64,000 bases of DNA, taken from contig NZ_JAPDNT010000002.1 of NCBI RefSeq assembly GCF_025989185.1, positions 124,001 to 188,000 on the forward strand. Direction: 5' to 3'. Made by a program: the position numbers and the translations under genes. Source of the DNA: Limobrevibacterium gyesilva (GTDB lineage: Bacteria; Pseudomonadota; Alphaproteobacteria; Acetobacterales; Acetobacteraceae). Shown piece after piece: positions 53,901 through 62,873 of this stretch (positions within the stretch are counted from its first letter, which is position 1; each line of letters begins with the position of its first letter). The notes below the pieces were generated by a model that worked only from the letters and a program-made list of their open reading frames with translations, had not been told where the DNA came from and searched no databases.

Positions 53901-56900
53901 TGCCGTTCGGCTCGCTGATCGCGCCGGACACCACCAGCGCCACCGTGCCGGCATTCAGCACGCCCGCCGTGCCCGCCTGGCCGATCGCGAGGTCGCCGTT
54001 CACCGTCAGCCCGAGGCTCGCGGTGTTCGCCGGGTTCGGCGCCGTCACGCCGCCGGCCGAGACCGTGCCCAGAATGGTCAGGCCCTGGCTGTCGGTCAGG
54101 GCGAAATTGCCCGCGGTCACGAACGAGCCGAGCGCGCCGATGGCGTTCGCGCCGTTCAACGTGGCTGATGCCGCCGATGCGAACGCCGCTCCCGTCGTCG
54201 GGCCGGTCAGCAGGTTGGCGTGGATGCTGCCGTTCGGCTCGCTGATCGCGCCCGATGCCATCAACACGATGGTGCCGGCATTGAGCGAACCCGCCGTGCC
54301 GGGTTGGCCGATCGCGAGGTCGCCATTCACCGTCAGCCCGAGGCCCGCGGTGTTGGCCGGGTTCGGTGCTGCCACGCCGCCGGCCGACACCGTGCCCAGG
54401 ATGGTCAGGCCCTGGCTGTCGGTCAGGGCGAAGTTGCCCGCGGTCACGAACGAGCCGAGCGCGCCGATGGCGTTCGCGCCGTTCAACGTGGCTGACGCCG
54501 CCGATGCGAACGCCGCCCCCGTCGTCGGGCCGGTCAGCAGGTTGGCGTTGATGCTGCCATTCGGCTCACTGATCGTGCCCGAAGCCACCAGCGCCACCGT
54601 GCCGGCATTCAGCACGCCCGCCGTGCCCGCCTGGCCGATCGCGAGGTCGCCATTCACCGTCAGCCCGAGGCTCGCGGTATTGGCGGCGTTCGGCGCGGAG
54701 ACGCCGCCCGCCGACACCGTGCCCAGCACCGTCAGGCCCTGGCTGTCGGTCAGGGCGAAATTGCCCGCGGTCACGAACGAGCCGAGCGTGCCGATCGCGT
54801 TCGCGCCGTTCAGCGCCGCTGACGCCGCCTGCGTGAATGCCGCCGCCGCGTTCGGGCCGGTCAGCAGGTTGGCGTGGATGCTGCCGTTCGGCTCACTGAT
54901 CATGCCCGAAGCCACCAACGCCACCGTGCCGGCATTCAGCACACCTGCTGTGCCCGCCTGGCCGATGGCGAGGTCGCCGTTCACCGTCAGCCCAAGGCTC
55001 GCGGTGTTGGCCGGGTTCGGCGCGGTGACGCCGCCGGCCGACACCGTGCCCAGGATGGTCAGGCCCTGGCTGTCGGTCAGGGCGAAATTACCCGCGGTCA
55101 CGAACGAGCCGAGCGCGCCGATGGCGTTCGTGCCGTTCAACGTGGCCGACGTCGCCTGCGTGAATGACGCTGCCGCGTTCGGGCCGGTCAGCAGGTTGGC
55201 GTGGATGCTGCCGTTCGGCTCGCTGATCGTGCCCGAAGCCACCAGCGCCACCGTGCCCGCATTCAGCACGCCCGCCGTGCCCGCCTGGCCGATCGCCAGA
55301 TCGCCGTTCACCGTCAGCCCGAGGCTCGCCGTGTTGGCCACGCTCGGCGCGGAGACGCCGCCCGCCGACACCGTGCCCAGCACCGTCAGGCCCTGGGTGT
55401 TGCGCAGCGCGAAATCGCCGGCCGTGGTGAACGCGCCCAGCACCGAGATCGTGTTCGATCCGTCCAACGTCGCCGAACTCGCCTGCGCGAATGCCGCGCC
55501 CGTCGTCGGCCCGATCAGCAGGTTGGCGTGGATGCTGCCGTTCGGCTCGCTGATCGCCCCCGACGCCACCAGCGACACCGTGCCCGCGTGCAGCACCCCG
55601 GCCGTGCCCGCCTGACCGATCGCCAGCGCCCCGTTCGCCACCAGCCCGATCGTCGCGGCGGCACCCGCCTGCACCGTGCCCAGCACCGTCAGGTCCTGGT
55701 CGCTGGCCAGCACGAAATCGCCGGTGACGGCGAACCCGCCCAGAGTGCCCACCGTGTTGCCGGCCATGGCCAGCGCCACCGATCCGGCCTGGCCGGTCAG
55801 CCGCGCCACATTGGTCAGCGCCCCGGTCTGCGTCACCGCGCCGGAGGTGTCCAGTTCCAGCAGCGTCAGCCCCGCCGCGTCGAACCCGGACACCGTGATC
55901 GCCGCCGCCGTCGTGGTCGCGGACGAAGCCCCCGGCGCCGTCGCCGCGCCCACCCGCAGCGTGCCCGCCGTCACCCCCGTCAGCGAGGCCAGCGACAGGC
56001 CGGAGCCGGCGCCCAGCGTCACCGTGCCGGTGTTGCTGAACGGCGCGATCTCCAGCGTGCCCGTCGCCGTCGCGTTCAGCGTGTTGGTCGCCGGCGCTGC
56101 ATGGGTCAGCACGTCGCCGACGATGCTCAGCAGCTTGCCGGCCCCCGTCGCCACCGGCGCGTTCGCGTTCACCCCAGGCGCGCCGGCCAGCAGGAACACG
56201 TTGCCGTGGTTCGACGTCACCGCCGCCTGCAGGTCCAGCGAGCCCGTGCCCGCCCCGGCCAGCGGCGGCTGCGCCTGCAGCACGATGTCGCCGTCCACCG
56301 CGAGGCCGCTGGTCGCGGCAACCGACAGCACGTCGCCCGACCGCAAGGTCAGCGACTGCCCCGCCCCCGTCATCACGATCGGCGCCTGCACCACCAGGCT
56401 GATCGCGTCGGTCAGGCTGAAATCGCCCGACGTCGTCACCGGGCCCAGCGCCGCGATCAGGTTCGACGCGCTCGGCAGCGACACCGAGGCGGCCGTGCCA
56501 ATGCGTAGCGAATTCGCCCCGATCGCCCCGTTCGGCTGACGGATCGCGCCGGTGGCCGCCAGCAGCAATGTGCCCGCGTTCAGCACACCCGCGGCGCCAC
56601 CGGCCTGGCCCAGGACCAGGTCGCCGCCGGTAACGGTCAGCCCCAATGTCCCGGTGTTGCCCACGTTCGGCGCCGCCACGCCCCCGGCTGACACCGTGCC
56701 CAGGATGGTCAGGCCCTGGTTGTCGGTCAGGGCGAAATTGCCAGCGGTCACGAACGAGCCGAGCACGCCAATGGCGTTCGCGCCGTTCAGCGCCGCTGAA
56801 GCCGCCTGGACGAATGCAGCCCCCGTCGTCGGGCCGGTCAGCAGATTGGCGTTGATGCTGCCGTTCGGCTCGGTGATCGCGCCGGAGGCCACCAGCGCCA

Positions 56901-59900
56901 CCGTGCCGGCATTCAGCACGCCCGCCGTGCCCGCCTGCCCGATCGCGAGATCGCCGTTCACCGTCAGGCCGAGGCTCGCCGTGTTGGCCGCGTTCGGTGC
57001 CGCCACGCCGCCCGCCGAGACCGTGCCCAGGATGGCCAGGCCCTGGCTGTCGGTCAGGGCGAAATTGCCGTTGGTGGCGAACGAGCCGAGCGCGCCGATG
57101 GCGTTGCTGCCGTTCAACATGGCCGACGCCGCCCGCGTGAATGCCGCTGCCGCGTTCGGGCCGGTCAGCAGGTTGGCGTTGATGCTGCCGTTCGGCTCGC
57201 TGATCGCGCCGGAGGCCACCAGCGCCACCGTCCCGGCATTCAGCACGCCCGCCGTGCCCGCCTGCCCGATCACGAGATCGCCGTTCACCGTCAGCCCGAG
57301 GCTCGCGGTGTTCGCCGGATTCGGCGCCGCCACGCCGCCGGCCGACACCGTGCCCAGGATGGCCAGGCCCTGGCTGTCGGTCAGCGCGAAATTGCCCGCG
57401 GTCACGAACGAGCCGAGTGTGGCGATCGCGTTCGTGCCGTTCAATGTGGCCGACGCCGCCTGCGTGAATGCCGCCGCCGCGTTCGGTCCGGTCAGCAGGT
57501 TGGCGTGGATGCTGCCGTTCGGCTCGCTGATCGCGCCGGAGGCCACCAGCGCCACCGTGCCGGCATTCAGCACGCCCGCCGTGCCCGCCTGCCCGATCGC
57601 CAGATCGCCGTTCACCGTCAGCCCGAGGCTCGCGGTGTTCGCCGGATTCGGCGCCGCCACGCCGCCGGCCGACACCGTGCCCAGGATGGCCAGGCCCTGG
57701 CTGTCGGTCAGCCCGAAATTGCCCGCGGTGACGAACGAGCCGAGCGCGCCGATGGCGTTCGCGCCATTCAACGTGGCCGACGCCGCCTGCGTGAATGCCG
57801 CCGCCGCGTTCGGTCCGGTCAGCAGGTTGGCGTTGATGCTGCCGTTCGGCTCGCTGATCGCGCCGGAGGCCACCAGCGCCACCGTGCCGGCATTCAGCAC
57901 GCCCGCCGTGCCCGCCTGGCCGATCGCGAGATCGCCGTTCACCGTCAGCCCGAGGCTCGCCGTGTTGGCCGCGTTCGGTGCCGCCACACCGCCCGCCGAG
58001 ACCGTGCCCAGGATGGCCAAGCCCTGGCTGTCGGTCAGGGCGAAATTGCCCGTGGTCACGAACGAACCGAGCGTGCCGATGGCGTTCGCGCCGTTCAACG
58101 TGGCTGACGCCGCCTGCGTGAATGCCGCCCCCGTCGTCGGGCCGGTCAGCAGGTTGGCGTGGATGCTGCCATTCGGCTCACTGATCGTGCCCGAAGCCAC
58201 CAGCGCCACCGTGCCGGCATTCAGCACGCCCGCCGTGCCCGCCTGCCCGATCACGAGATCGCCGTTCACCGTCAGCCCGAGGCTCGCCGTGTTGGCCGCG
58301 TTCGGCGCCGCCACGCCGCCGGCCGACACCGTGCCCAGGATGGTCAGGCCCTGGCTGTCGGTCAGGGCAAAATTGCCCGTGGTCACGAACGAACCGAGCG
58401 CACCGACGGCGTTCGTGCCGTTCAACGTGGCCGATGCCGCCTGCGTGAATGCCGCGCCCGTCGTCGGCCCGGTCAGCAGGTTGGCGCGGATGCTGCCGTT
58501 CGGCTCGGTGATCGCCCCCGAAGCCACCAGCGCCACCGTGCCGGCATTCAGCACGCCTGCCGTGCCCGCCTGGCCGATCGCGAGGTCGCCATTCACCGTC
58601 AGCCCGAGGCTCGCGGTATTGGCGGCGTTCGGTGCCGCCACACCGCCCGCCGACACCGTGCCCAGCACCGTCAGGCCCTGGGTGTCGGTCAGGGCGAAAT
58701 TGCCCGCGGTCACGAACGAGCCGAGCGTGCCGATCGCGTTCGCGCCGTTCAGCGCCGCTGACGCCGCCTGCGTGAATGCCGCCGCCGCGTTCGGTCCGGT
58801 CAGCAGGTTGGCGTGGATGCTGCCGTTCGGCTCGCTGATCGTGCCCGAAGCCACCAGCACCACCGTGCCGGCATTCAGCACACCTGCCGTGCCCGCCTGG
58901 CCGATGGCCAGATCGCCGTTCACCGTCAGCCCGAGGCTCGCCGTGTTGGCCGGGTTCGGTGCCGCCACGCCGCCGGCCGACACCGTGCCCAGGATGGCCA
59001 GGCCCTGGCTGTCGGTCAGGGCGAAATTGCCCGCGGTCACGAACGAGCCGAGCGCGCCGATGGCGTTCGCGCCGTTCAACGTGGCTGACGCCGCCTGCAT
59101 GAATGCCGCCGCCGCGTTCGGCCCGGTCAGCAGGTTGGCGCGGATGCTGCCGTTCGGCTCGGTGATCGTGCCCGACGCCACCAGCGCCACCGTGCCCGCA
59201 TTCAGCACGCCCGCCGTGCCCGCCTGGCCGATCGCGAGGTCGCCATTCACCGTCAGCCCGAGGCTCGCGGTGTTGGCCGGATTCGGCGCGGAGACGCCGC
59301 CCGCCGACACCGTGCCCAGCACCGTCAGGCCCTGGGTATTGCGCAGCGCGAAATCGCCGGCCGTGGTGAACGCGCCCAGCACCGAGATCGTGTTCGATCC
59401 GTCCAGCGTCGCCGAACTCGCCTGCGTGAACGTCGTGCCCGCGTTCGGCCCGCTCAGCGCCGTGGCGACAATGCTGCCGTTCGGCTCGCTGATCGCCCCC
59501 GACGCCACCAGCGCCACCGTGCCCGCATTCAGCACGCCCGCCGTGCCCGCCTGACCGATCGTGAGCGCCCCGTTCGCCGCCAGTCCGATCGTCGCGGCGG
59601 CACCCGCCTGCACCGTGCCCAGCACCGTCAGGTCCTGGTTGCTGGCCAGCACGAAATCGCCGGTGACGGCGAACCCGCCCAGAGTGCCCACCGTGTTGCC
59701 GGCCATGGCCAGCGCCACCGATCCGGCCTGGCCGGTCAGCCGCGCCACATTGGTCAGCGCCCCGGTCTGCGTCACCGCGCCGGAGGTGTCCAGTTCCAGC
59801 ACCGTCAGGCCCGCCGCGTCGAACCCGGACACCGTGATCGCCGCCGCCGTCGTGCCCGCGGACGAAGCCCCCGGCGCCGTCGCCGCGCCCACCCGCAGCG

Positions 59901-62838
59901 TGCCCGCCGTCACCCCCGTCAGCGAGGCCAGCGACAGGCCGGCGCCGGCGCCCAGCGTCACCGTGCCGGTGTTGCTGAACGGCGCGATCTCCAGCGTGCC
60001 CGTCGCCGTCGCGTTCAGCGTGTTGGTCGCCGGCGCCGCATGGGTCAGCACGTCGCCGACGATGCTCAGCAGCTTGCCGGCCCCCGTCGCCACCGGCGCG
60101 TTCGCGTTCACCCCAGGCGCGCCGGCCAGCAGGAACACGTTGCCGTGGTTCGACGTCACCGCCGCCTGCAGGTCCAGCGAGCCCATGCCCGCCCCGGCCA
60201 GCGGCGGCTGCGCCTGCAGCACGATGTCGCCGTCCACCGCGAGGCCGCTGGTCGCGGCAACCGACAGCACGTCGCCCGACCGCAAGGTCAGCGACTGCCC
60301 CGCCCCCGTCATCACGATCGGCGCCTGCACCACCAGGCTGATCGCGTCGGTCAGGCTGAAATCGCCCGACGTCGTCACCGGACCCAGCGCCGCGATCAGG
60401 TTCGACGCGCTCGGCAGCGACACCGAGGCGGCCGTGCCAATGCGTAGCGAATTCGCCCCGATCGCCCCGTTCGGCTGACGGATCGCGCCGGTGGCCGCCA
60501 GCAGCAATGTGCCCGCGTTCAGCACACCCGCGGCGCCACCGGCCTGGCCCAGGACCAGGTCGCCGCCGGTGACGGTCAGCCCCAATGTCCCCGTGTTGCC
60601 CACGTTCGGCGCCGCCACGCCGCCAACCGAGACCGTGCCGAGCACCGTCAATGTCGGGCCGGTGGTCAGCGCCATGTTGCCGGTGGTGGTGAAGGCGCCC
60701 AGCGTCGTGATCGTGTTGTTGCCGTTCATCGCGGCGGTCGCGCCGCTGCCGGTCAGCGTGCCGGCCGACAATACCCCGGAGGCGGTGATGTTGGTGCCCG
60801 CCGTCAACGACAGCGTTCCCGTCGCTGCCACGGTGCCGGTGATGTCGATCGTCCCGCCGCCGATGGTGTTCGCCGAAATCGACGTGCCCGAGACCTTCGC
60901 TGGAATCGCGATCCGGCCAGCGTTCAAATTCGCCGTCGTCGCGTGCACCGCCGCGCCCACGGACAGGAGTCCGCCGGCCGACACGTTCACCTGCAGATTC
61001 GCAGCCGAGATGGTGCCGTTGATCGCGACGCCGCCGGCGCCGGACGAAAGCGCGACACTCCCCGACGACGCGGACAGCCCGCCAGCCGCCGCGATGGTGA
61101 GCACCCCGTTCGGGCCGCCGGCCGCGTCATAGCCTGCGGCCGCCGTGAACGCCGGCGTCGCTACGGCCGCGGCGAGCGTGATCGTGCCGGTGCCCGTCAG
61201 CGTGATCGGTGCGTTGACGGTGAGGTTGCGGCCTGCCTCCAGTGCCAGGTTGGCCGCCGGCGACGAGAACGCGGAGGCAACGGTCAGGTCGCGCGACGCC
61301 TGCAGCGTGACGTTCCCGATCAGCGTGTTGAACACACCCGGATCGATCGTGGCGCTGACTGCGGTGGGGCTTCCGCCATTGTTGCCCACATCCAGCGTCG
61401 CGTCGGTCGTGCCCGTGACAGTGACCAGGCTGTCATCATGCCCATTTTTCTTGATCGTCAGGTCCTGCGGGTCGATCAGGATCGTGCCTGCCGCACCCTT
61501 GGCTGCCGAGACATTGATTGCCCCGGTCAGCGCATAACCCTGGTCGCCGGACACCTCGACGAACCCGCCATTGCCGCCCTGCTTGCCGGCGCGGGCCGAG
61601 ATCGTTCCGGCCATCGTGGTCTGGCGGGTGGACAGCACCGTCACCCGGCCGCCATCCCCGCGCTTGGTCGCGTCGGCGGTGATCTTCGCGCCCTTCTGCA
61701 CCACCGTGTGCTGCGCCGTCATCGCCGGCGTTACTGTGGCGCCGCCGGCGGTGCGGGCCAGCGTGGTCCCGACGGCCACATTGCCGCCGCCGGCCCGGCC
61801 GGATGCGGAGACCCGGGCGCTGGAGGCCACCGTCACGGTGCCGGTTGCGGCGAGTTCGATCTGACCGCCCTTGGTGCCCGGCGCTCGCCCGGCAGCGGAC
61901 ACCGCCCCCTCGATGGTGATCGAGCCGCCCACACCCTCGATCCGCACCAACCCGGCCTGCGTGCCGACGGTGTCGGCGGAGATGCGCCCGCCGGCCTCGA
62001 CGAGATGGGAGACGATGCCGTCCGCCGCCTGCGCCGTGAGCAGAACGGTGCCGCCCTGCGCGGCGATGGTGCCGATATTGGTCACCAGCGCTTCCACCGG
62101 CTTGCCGTCGGCCCCGACCGGAGCCTGTTTGACCTGGCTGGTGACGTCGACCGAGAGCAGGCCGTCGCCGTACAGGTCGACCGTGTGGGTGGAGGCCCCG
62201 GCCAGCACGACGTGGCCGAGCTTCGCTTCGATCACGCCGGCATTGACGACGCTGGGCGCGACCAGCGCCGCCAACCCCGTCTGCTTCACGGTGATCCGGC
62301 CGCGGTTGACGATCTGGGCGTTCGGGCGGGCGGGAATGTCGAACGACATGTTCCCGGTCATGAACTTGTCGTTGGTGATGCCGGCCGCGGTCACCACCAG
62401 GCTGTGCGCCTCGATCTGCGCGCCGTTGGCGAACACGACACCGGAGCGGTTCTCGATGATCACCTGGCCGTTGGCGGTGATGCGGCCGGCGATCTGCGAC
62501 GGATTGGGCGTATTGACGCGGTTCAGGATCACTGCGCCGGCGTTGGGCTGCTGGAACGTCACGCTGTGGCTGCTGCCGACGTCGAAGCTCTGCCAGTCCA
62601 CGGCGGCGCGCTGGGAGCCCTGCGTCACCAGCGTGTTGTTCGTGGTCTGGCTGATCGTGGCCGCGCCGGCGCTGACCACGCCGCCCTGCGGACGCGCGTT
62701 GGGGGCCTGCGCCTGCGCCGGCATCGCCAGGACCAGCAGCACCGATGCCTGCAACGCCGTGGAGACGAGCAGCGCGGTGCGATTGCGCCTGACGGTGCCG
62801 ACCAGCCTCACCCCCCGCCCTGCCCGTGCCTTCGCCAT
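50968..62838 (-). CDS. Giant filamentous-haemagglutinin-type exoprotein (TpsA of a two-partner secretion system)
   Basis: 3956 residues. A long signal peptide (about 1-43, ending AQA) precedes a TPS/FHA secretion domain (about 50-300: NNTLVTQGSQRAAVDWQSFDVG, FQQPNAGAVILNRV, NGQVIIENRSGVVFANGAQIEA). That domain directs export by TpsB. The rest is predicted beta-helix. Residues 731-3358 are two tandem 1313-residue higher-order units, each a 441-residue segment and eight 109-residue repeats. The C-terminus has the only two cysteines I found (CPIGSTNC, 3908 and 3915) and ends in a DDPDILLPNVSDKDY motif. GGAGGAA precedes the ATG. It probably acts as a surface adhesin or matrix filament. The tpsB gene lies 35 nt upstream and the CHAT gene 2 nt downstream. 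Confidence 0.92.
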   Translation of the reverse strand: MAKARAGRGVRLVGTVRRNRTALLVSTALQASVLLVLAMPAQAQAPNARPQGGVVSAGAATISQTTNNTLVTQGSQRAAVDWQSFDVGSSHSVTFQQPNAGAVILNRVNTPNPSQIAGRITANGQVIIENRSGVVFANGAQIEAHSLVVTAAGITNDKFMTGNMSFDIPARPNAQIVNRGRITVKQTGLAALVAPSVVNAGVIEAKLGHVVLAGASTHTVDLYGDGLLSVDVTSQVKQAPVGADGKPVEALVTNIGTIAAQGGTVLLTAQAADGIVSHLVEAGGRISADTVGTQAGLVRIEGVGGSITIEGAVSAAGRAPGTKGGQIELAATGTVTVASSARVSASGRAGGGNVAVGTTLARTAGGATVTPAMTAQHTVVQKGAKITADATKRGDGGRVTVLSTRQTTMAGTISARAGKQGGNGGFVEVSGDQGYALTGAINVSAAKGAAGTILIDPQDLTIKKNGHDDSLVTVTGTTDATLDVGNNGGSPTAVSATIDPGVFNTLIGNVTLQASRDLTVASAFSSPAANLALEAGRNLTVNAPITLTGTGTITLAAAVATPAFTAAAGYDAAGGPNGVLTIAAAGGLSASSGSVALSSGAGGVAINGTISAANLQVNVSAGGLLSVGAAVHATTANLNAGRIAIPAKVSGTSISANTIGGGTIDITGTVAATGTLSLTAGTNITASGVLSAGTLTGSGATAAMNGNNTITTLGAFTTTGNMALTTGPTLTVLGTVSVGGVAAPNVGNTGTLGLTVTGGDLVLGQAGGAAGVLNAGTLLLAATGAIRQPNGAIGANSLRIGTAASVSLPSASNLIAALGPVTTSGDFSLTDAISLVVQAPIVMTGAGQSLTLRSGDVLSVAATSGLAVDGDIVLQAQPPLAGAGMGSLDLQAAVTSNHGNVFLLAGAPGVNANAPVATGAGKLLSIVGDVLTHAAPATNTLNATATGTLEIAPFSNTGTVTLGAGAGLSLASLTGVTAGTLRVGAATAPGASSAGTTAAAITVSGFDAAGLTVLELDTSGAVTQTGALTNVARLTGQAGSVALAMAGNTVGTLGGFAVTGDFVLASNQDLTVLGTVQAGAAATIGLAANGALTIGQAGTAGVLNAGTVALVASGAISEPNGSIVATALSGPNAGTTFTQASSATLDGSNTISVLGAFTTAGDFALRNTQGLTVLGTVSAGGVSAPNPANTASLGLTVNGDLAIGQAGTAGVLNAGTVALVASGTITEPNGSIRANLLTGPNAAAAFMQAASATLNGANAIGALGSFVTAGNFALTDSQGLAILGTVSAGGVAAPNPANTASLGLTVNGDLAIGQAGTAGVLNAGTVVLVASGTISEPNGSIHANLLTGPNAAAAFTQAASAALNGANAIGTLGSFVTAGNFALTDTQGLTVLGTVSAGGVAAPNAANTASLGLTVNGDLAIGQAGTAGVLNAGTVALVASGAITEPNGSIRANLLTGPTTGAAFTQAASATLNGTNAVGALGSFVTTGNFALTDSQGLTILGTVSAGGVAAPNAANTASLGLTVNGDLVIGQAGTAGVLNAGTVALVASGTISEPNGSIHANLLTGPTTGAAFTQAASATLNGANAIGTLGSFVTTGNFALTDSQGLAILGTVSAGGVAAPNAANTASLGLTVNGDLAIGQAGTAGVLNAGTVALVASGAISEPNGSINANLLTGPNAAAAFTQAASATLNGANAIGALGSFVTAGNFGLTDSQGLAILGTVSAGGVAAPNPANTASLGLTVNGDLAIGQAGTAGVLNAGTVALVASGAISEPNGSIHANLLTGPNAAAAFTQAASATLNGTNAIATLGSFVTAGNFALTDSQGLAILGTVSAGGVAAPNPANTASLGLTVNGDLVIGQAGTAGVLNAGTVALVASGAISEPNGSINANLLTGPNAAAAFTRAASAMLNGSNAIGALGSFATNGNFALTDSQGLAILGTVSAGGVAAPNAANTASLGLTVNGDLAIGQAGTAGVLNAGTVALVASGAITEPNGSINANLLTGPTTGAAFVQAASAALNGANAIGVLGSFVTAGNFALTDNQGLTILGTVSAGGVAAPNVGNTGTLGLTVTGGDLVLGQAGGAAGVLNAGTLLLAATGAIRQPNGAIGANSLRIGTAASVSLPSASNLIAALGPVTTSGDFSLTDAISLVVQAPIVMTGAGQSLTLRSGDVLSVAATSGLAVDGDIVLQAQPPLAGAGTGSLDLQAAVTSNHGNVFLLAGAPGVNANAPVATGAGKLLSIVGDVLTHAAPATNTLNATATGTLEIAPFSNTGTVTLGAGSGLSLASLTGVTAGTLRVGAATAPGASSATTTAAAITVSGFDAAGLTLLELDTSGAVTQTGALTNVARLTGQAGSVALAMAGNTVGTLGGFAVTGDFVLASDQDLTVLGTVQAGAAATIGLVANGALAIGQAGTAGVLHAGTVSLVASGAISEPNGSIHANLLIGPTTGAAFAQASSATLDGSNTISVLGAFTTAGDFALRNTQGLTVLGTVSAGGVSAPSVANTASLGLTVNGDLAIGQAGTAGVLNAGTVALVASGTISEPNGSIHANLLTGPNAAASFTQATSATLNGTNAIGALGSFVTAGNFALTDSQGLTILGTVSAGGVTAPNPANTASLGLTVNGDLAIGQAGTAGVLNAGTVALVASGMISEPNGSIHANLLTGPNAAAAFTQAASAALNGANAIGTLGSFVTAGNFALTDSQGLTVLGTVSAGGVSAPNAANTASLGLTVNGDLAIGQAGTAGVLNAGTVALVASGTISEPNGSINANLLTGPTTGAAFASAASATLNGANAIGALGSFVTAGNFALTDSQGLTILGTVSAGGVAAPNPANTAGLGLTVNGDLAIGQPGTAGSLNAGTIVLMASGAISEPNGSIHANLLTGPTTGAAFASAASATLNGANAIGALGSFVTAGNFALTDSQGLTILGTVSAGGVTAPNPANTASLGLTVNGDLAIGQAGTAGVLNAGTVALVVSGAISEPNGSINANLLTGPTAGAAFASATSATLNGANAIGALGSFVTTGNFALTDSQGLTILGTVSAGGVAAPNPANTASLGLTVNGDLAIGQAGTAGVLNAGTVALVASGAITEPNGSIHANLLTGPATGAAFAQAASATLNGANAIGALGSFVTAGNFALTDSQGLTILGTVSAGGVAAPNPANTASLGLTVDGDLAIGQAGTAGSLNAGTIVLMASGAITEPNGTINANLLTGPSPGATFTSAASATLNGSNAIAGLGAFVAAGDFMLADSRGLTILGGVFAGGVPAPNPANTASLGLTVNGDLTIGQAGTAGALTAGTVALVASGDITEPNGTIAANVLTGPAGGAAFTSANSATLDSATNRISLLGPFNVAAGDFILQNGVDLTIGGPVVAAGNVAITEHGALAVNGSVQAGNGIAITGDRAIAQNSGTISGAGTGVTLTALAGDITQAVGATIAATGSGNVAVTASAGIGFGGSIIAQGGTVALAAQGGAITETVGATPTGIVSANTLTGAATGTVAFDNSTGNAVTTLGPFAAGGSFTLVNQQDLALAGAITAGSGIMLSSAGSVSQDAGSSLGTTGAIRISALGAFRQAASGDITAGGAAGLIDIATTTGISAGGALNATGAGGRVQLATHGSIDQTSAPGAGGNTGRLNATRLDIAAGDSVALDSVAGGGNHIGTLDAASAAAGDLTLSNAQDLVIVGPARAGGGIAISAAGDLTVAAGTLILGGTAASLTAGLNLTQAAGGLVAAPNVTITAPGTIAVAGTLQGTKIVISGPGGSLSGQVTLANGAAFATGSAGQFVGQQVFAHLPTSGTATAGTYISTVGLTQIGNASVTGLHGVGSPTFRIDTSGNVAFDRAGGLTARTTTLILNILGAGAVTGQVFIQGLYVNYPVGTAGSIDLVGSVGDVGGQPAAQVSFIAPMQNANFRFNSCPIGSTNCIVLSVLGVPITNPTQDVDIRTLRDQQDDPDILLPNVSDKDY
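52765..55386 (-). repeat. TpsA tandem repeat block 2 (eight units of about 327 bp)
   Basis: Seven 327-bp units (109 residues) and a final 333-bp one (111 residues). Each begins at LTILGTVSAGGV-type sequence and contains ANTASLGLTVNGDLAIGQAG and EPNGSI. Units differ mainly at AAPN/SAPS, TTGAAF/NAAAAF and a few third positions, and the last is the most divergent (ILGGVFAGGVPAPN). The block encodes about residues 2485-3358. Confidence 0.9.
55387..56709 (-). repeat. TpsA 441-residue segment, copy B
   Basis: 1323 bp, offset 3939 bp from copy A at 59326-60648. The two agree almost base for base over most of their length (55790-56640 against 59730-60580), with scattered single changes. The stretch about 55480-55640 differs more. 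The encoded segment includes GGDLVLGQAGGAAGVLNAG and the VNANAPVATGAGKLLSIVG run. Confidence 0.85.
56710..59325 (-). repeat. TpsA tandem repeat block 1 (eight units of 327 bp)
   Basis: Eight uninterrupted 327-bp units, 109 residues each, encoding about residues 1172-2043. Unit 2 here resembles unit 2 of block 2 (AALNGANAIGT) more than its neighbours, which fits duplication of the whole 3.94 kb unit. Confidence 0.9.
59326..60648 (-). repeat. TpsA 441-residue segment, copy A
   Basis: 1323 bp; first half of the first higher-order unit (residues about 731-1171). Together with block 1 it repeats as copy B plus block 2 with period 3939 bp (the second unit is 6 bp longer at its end). Confidence 0.85.
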
Positions 62839-62873
62839 ATGCCGTTCCTCCGCGCCGTTCTGGCGCCGTCGTT

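Noticed and set aside
52235-55615. 1126-codon open frame on the plus strand inside the TpsA repeats
   Set aside because: It is an antisense shadow: the 327-bp repeat length is a multiple of three, so any stop-free antisense frame stays open. The translation is Pro/Ala-rich with no domain, signal or ribosome site.
56552-59554. 1000-codon open frame on the plus strand inside TpsA repeat block 1
   Set aside because: Same cause as above. The opposite strand has an unbroken TPS protein with signal peptide and repeats.
52765-60648. Regular 327-bp repeats considered as a CRISPR array or satellite
   Set aside because: Units are protein-coding, contiguous without spacers and in frame with a signal peptide and TPS domain.
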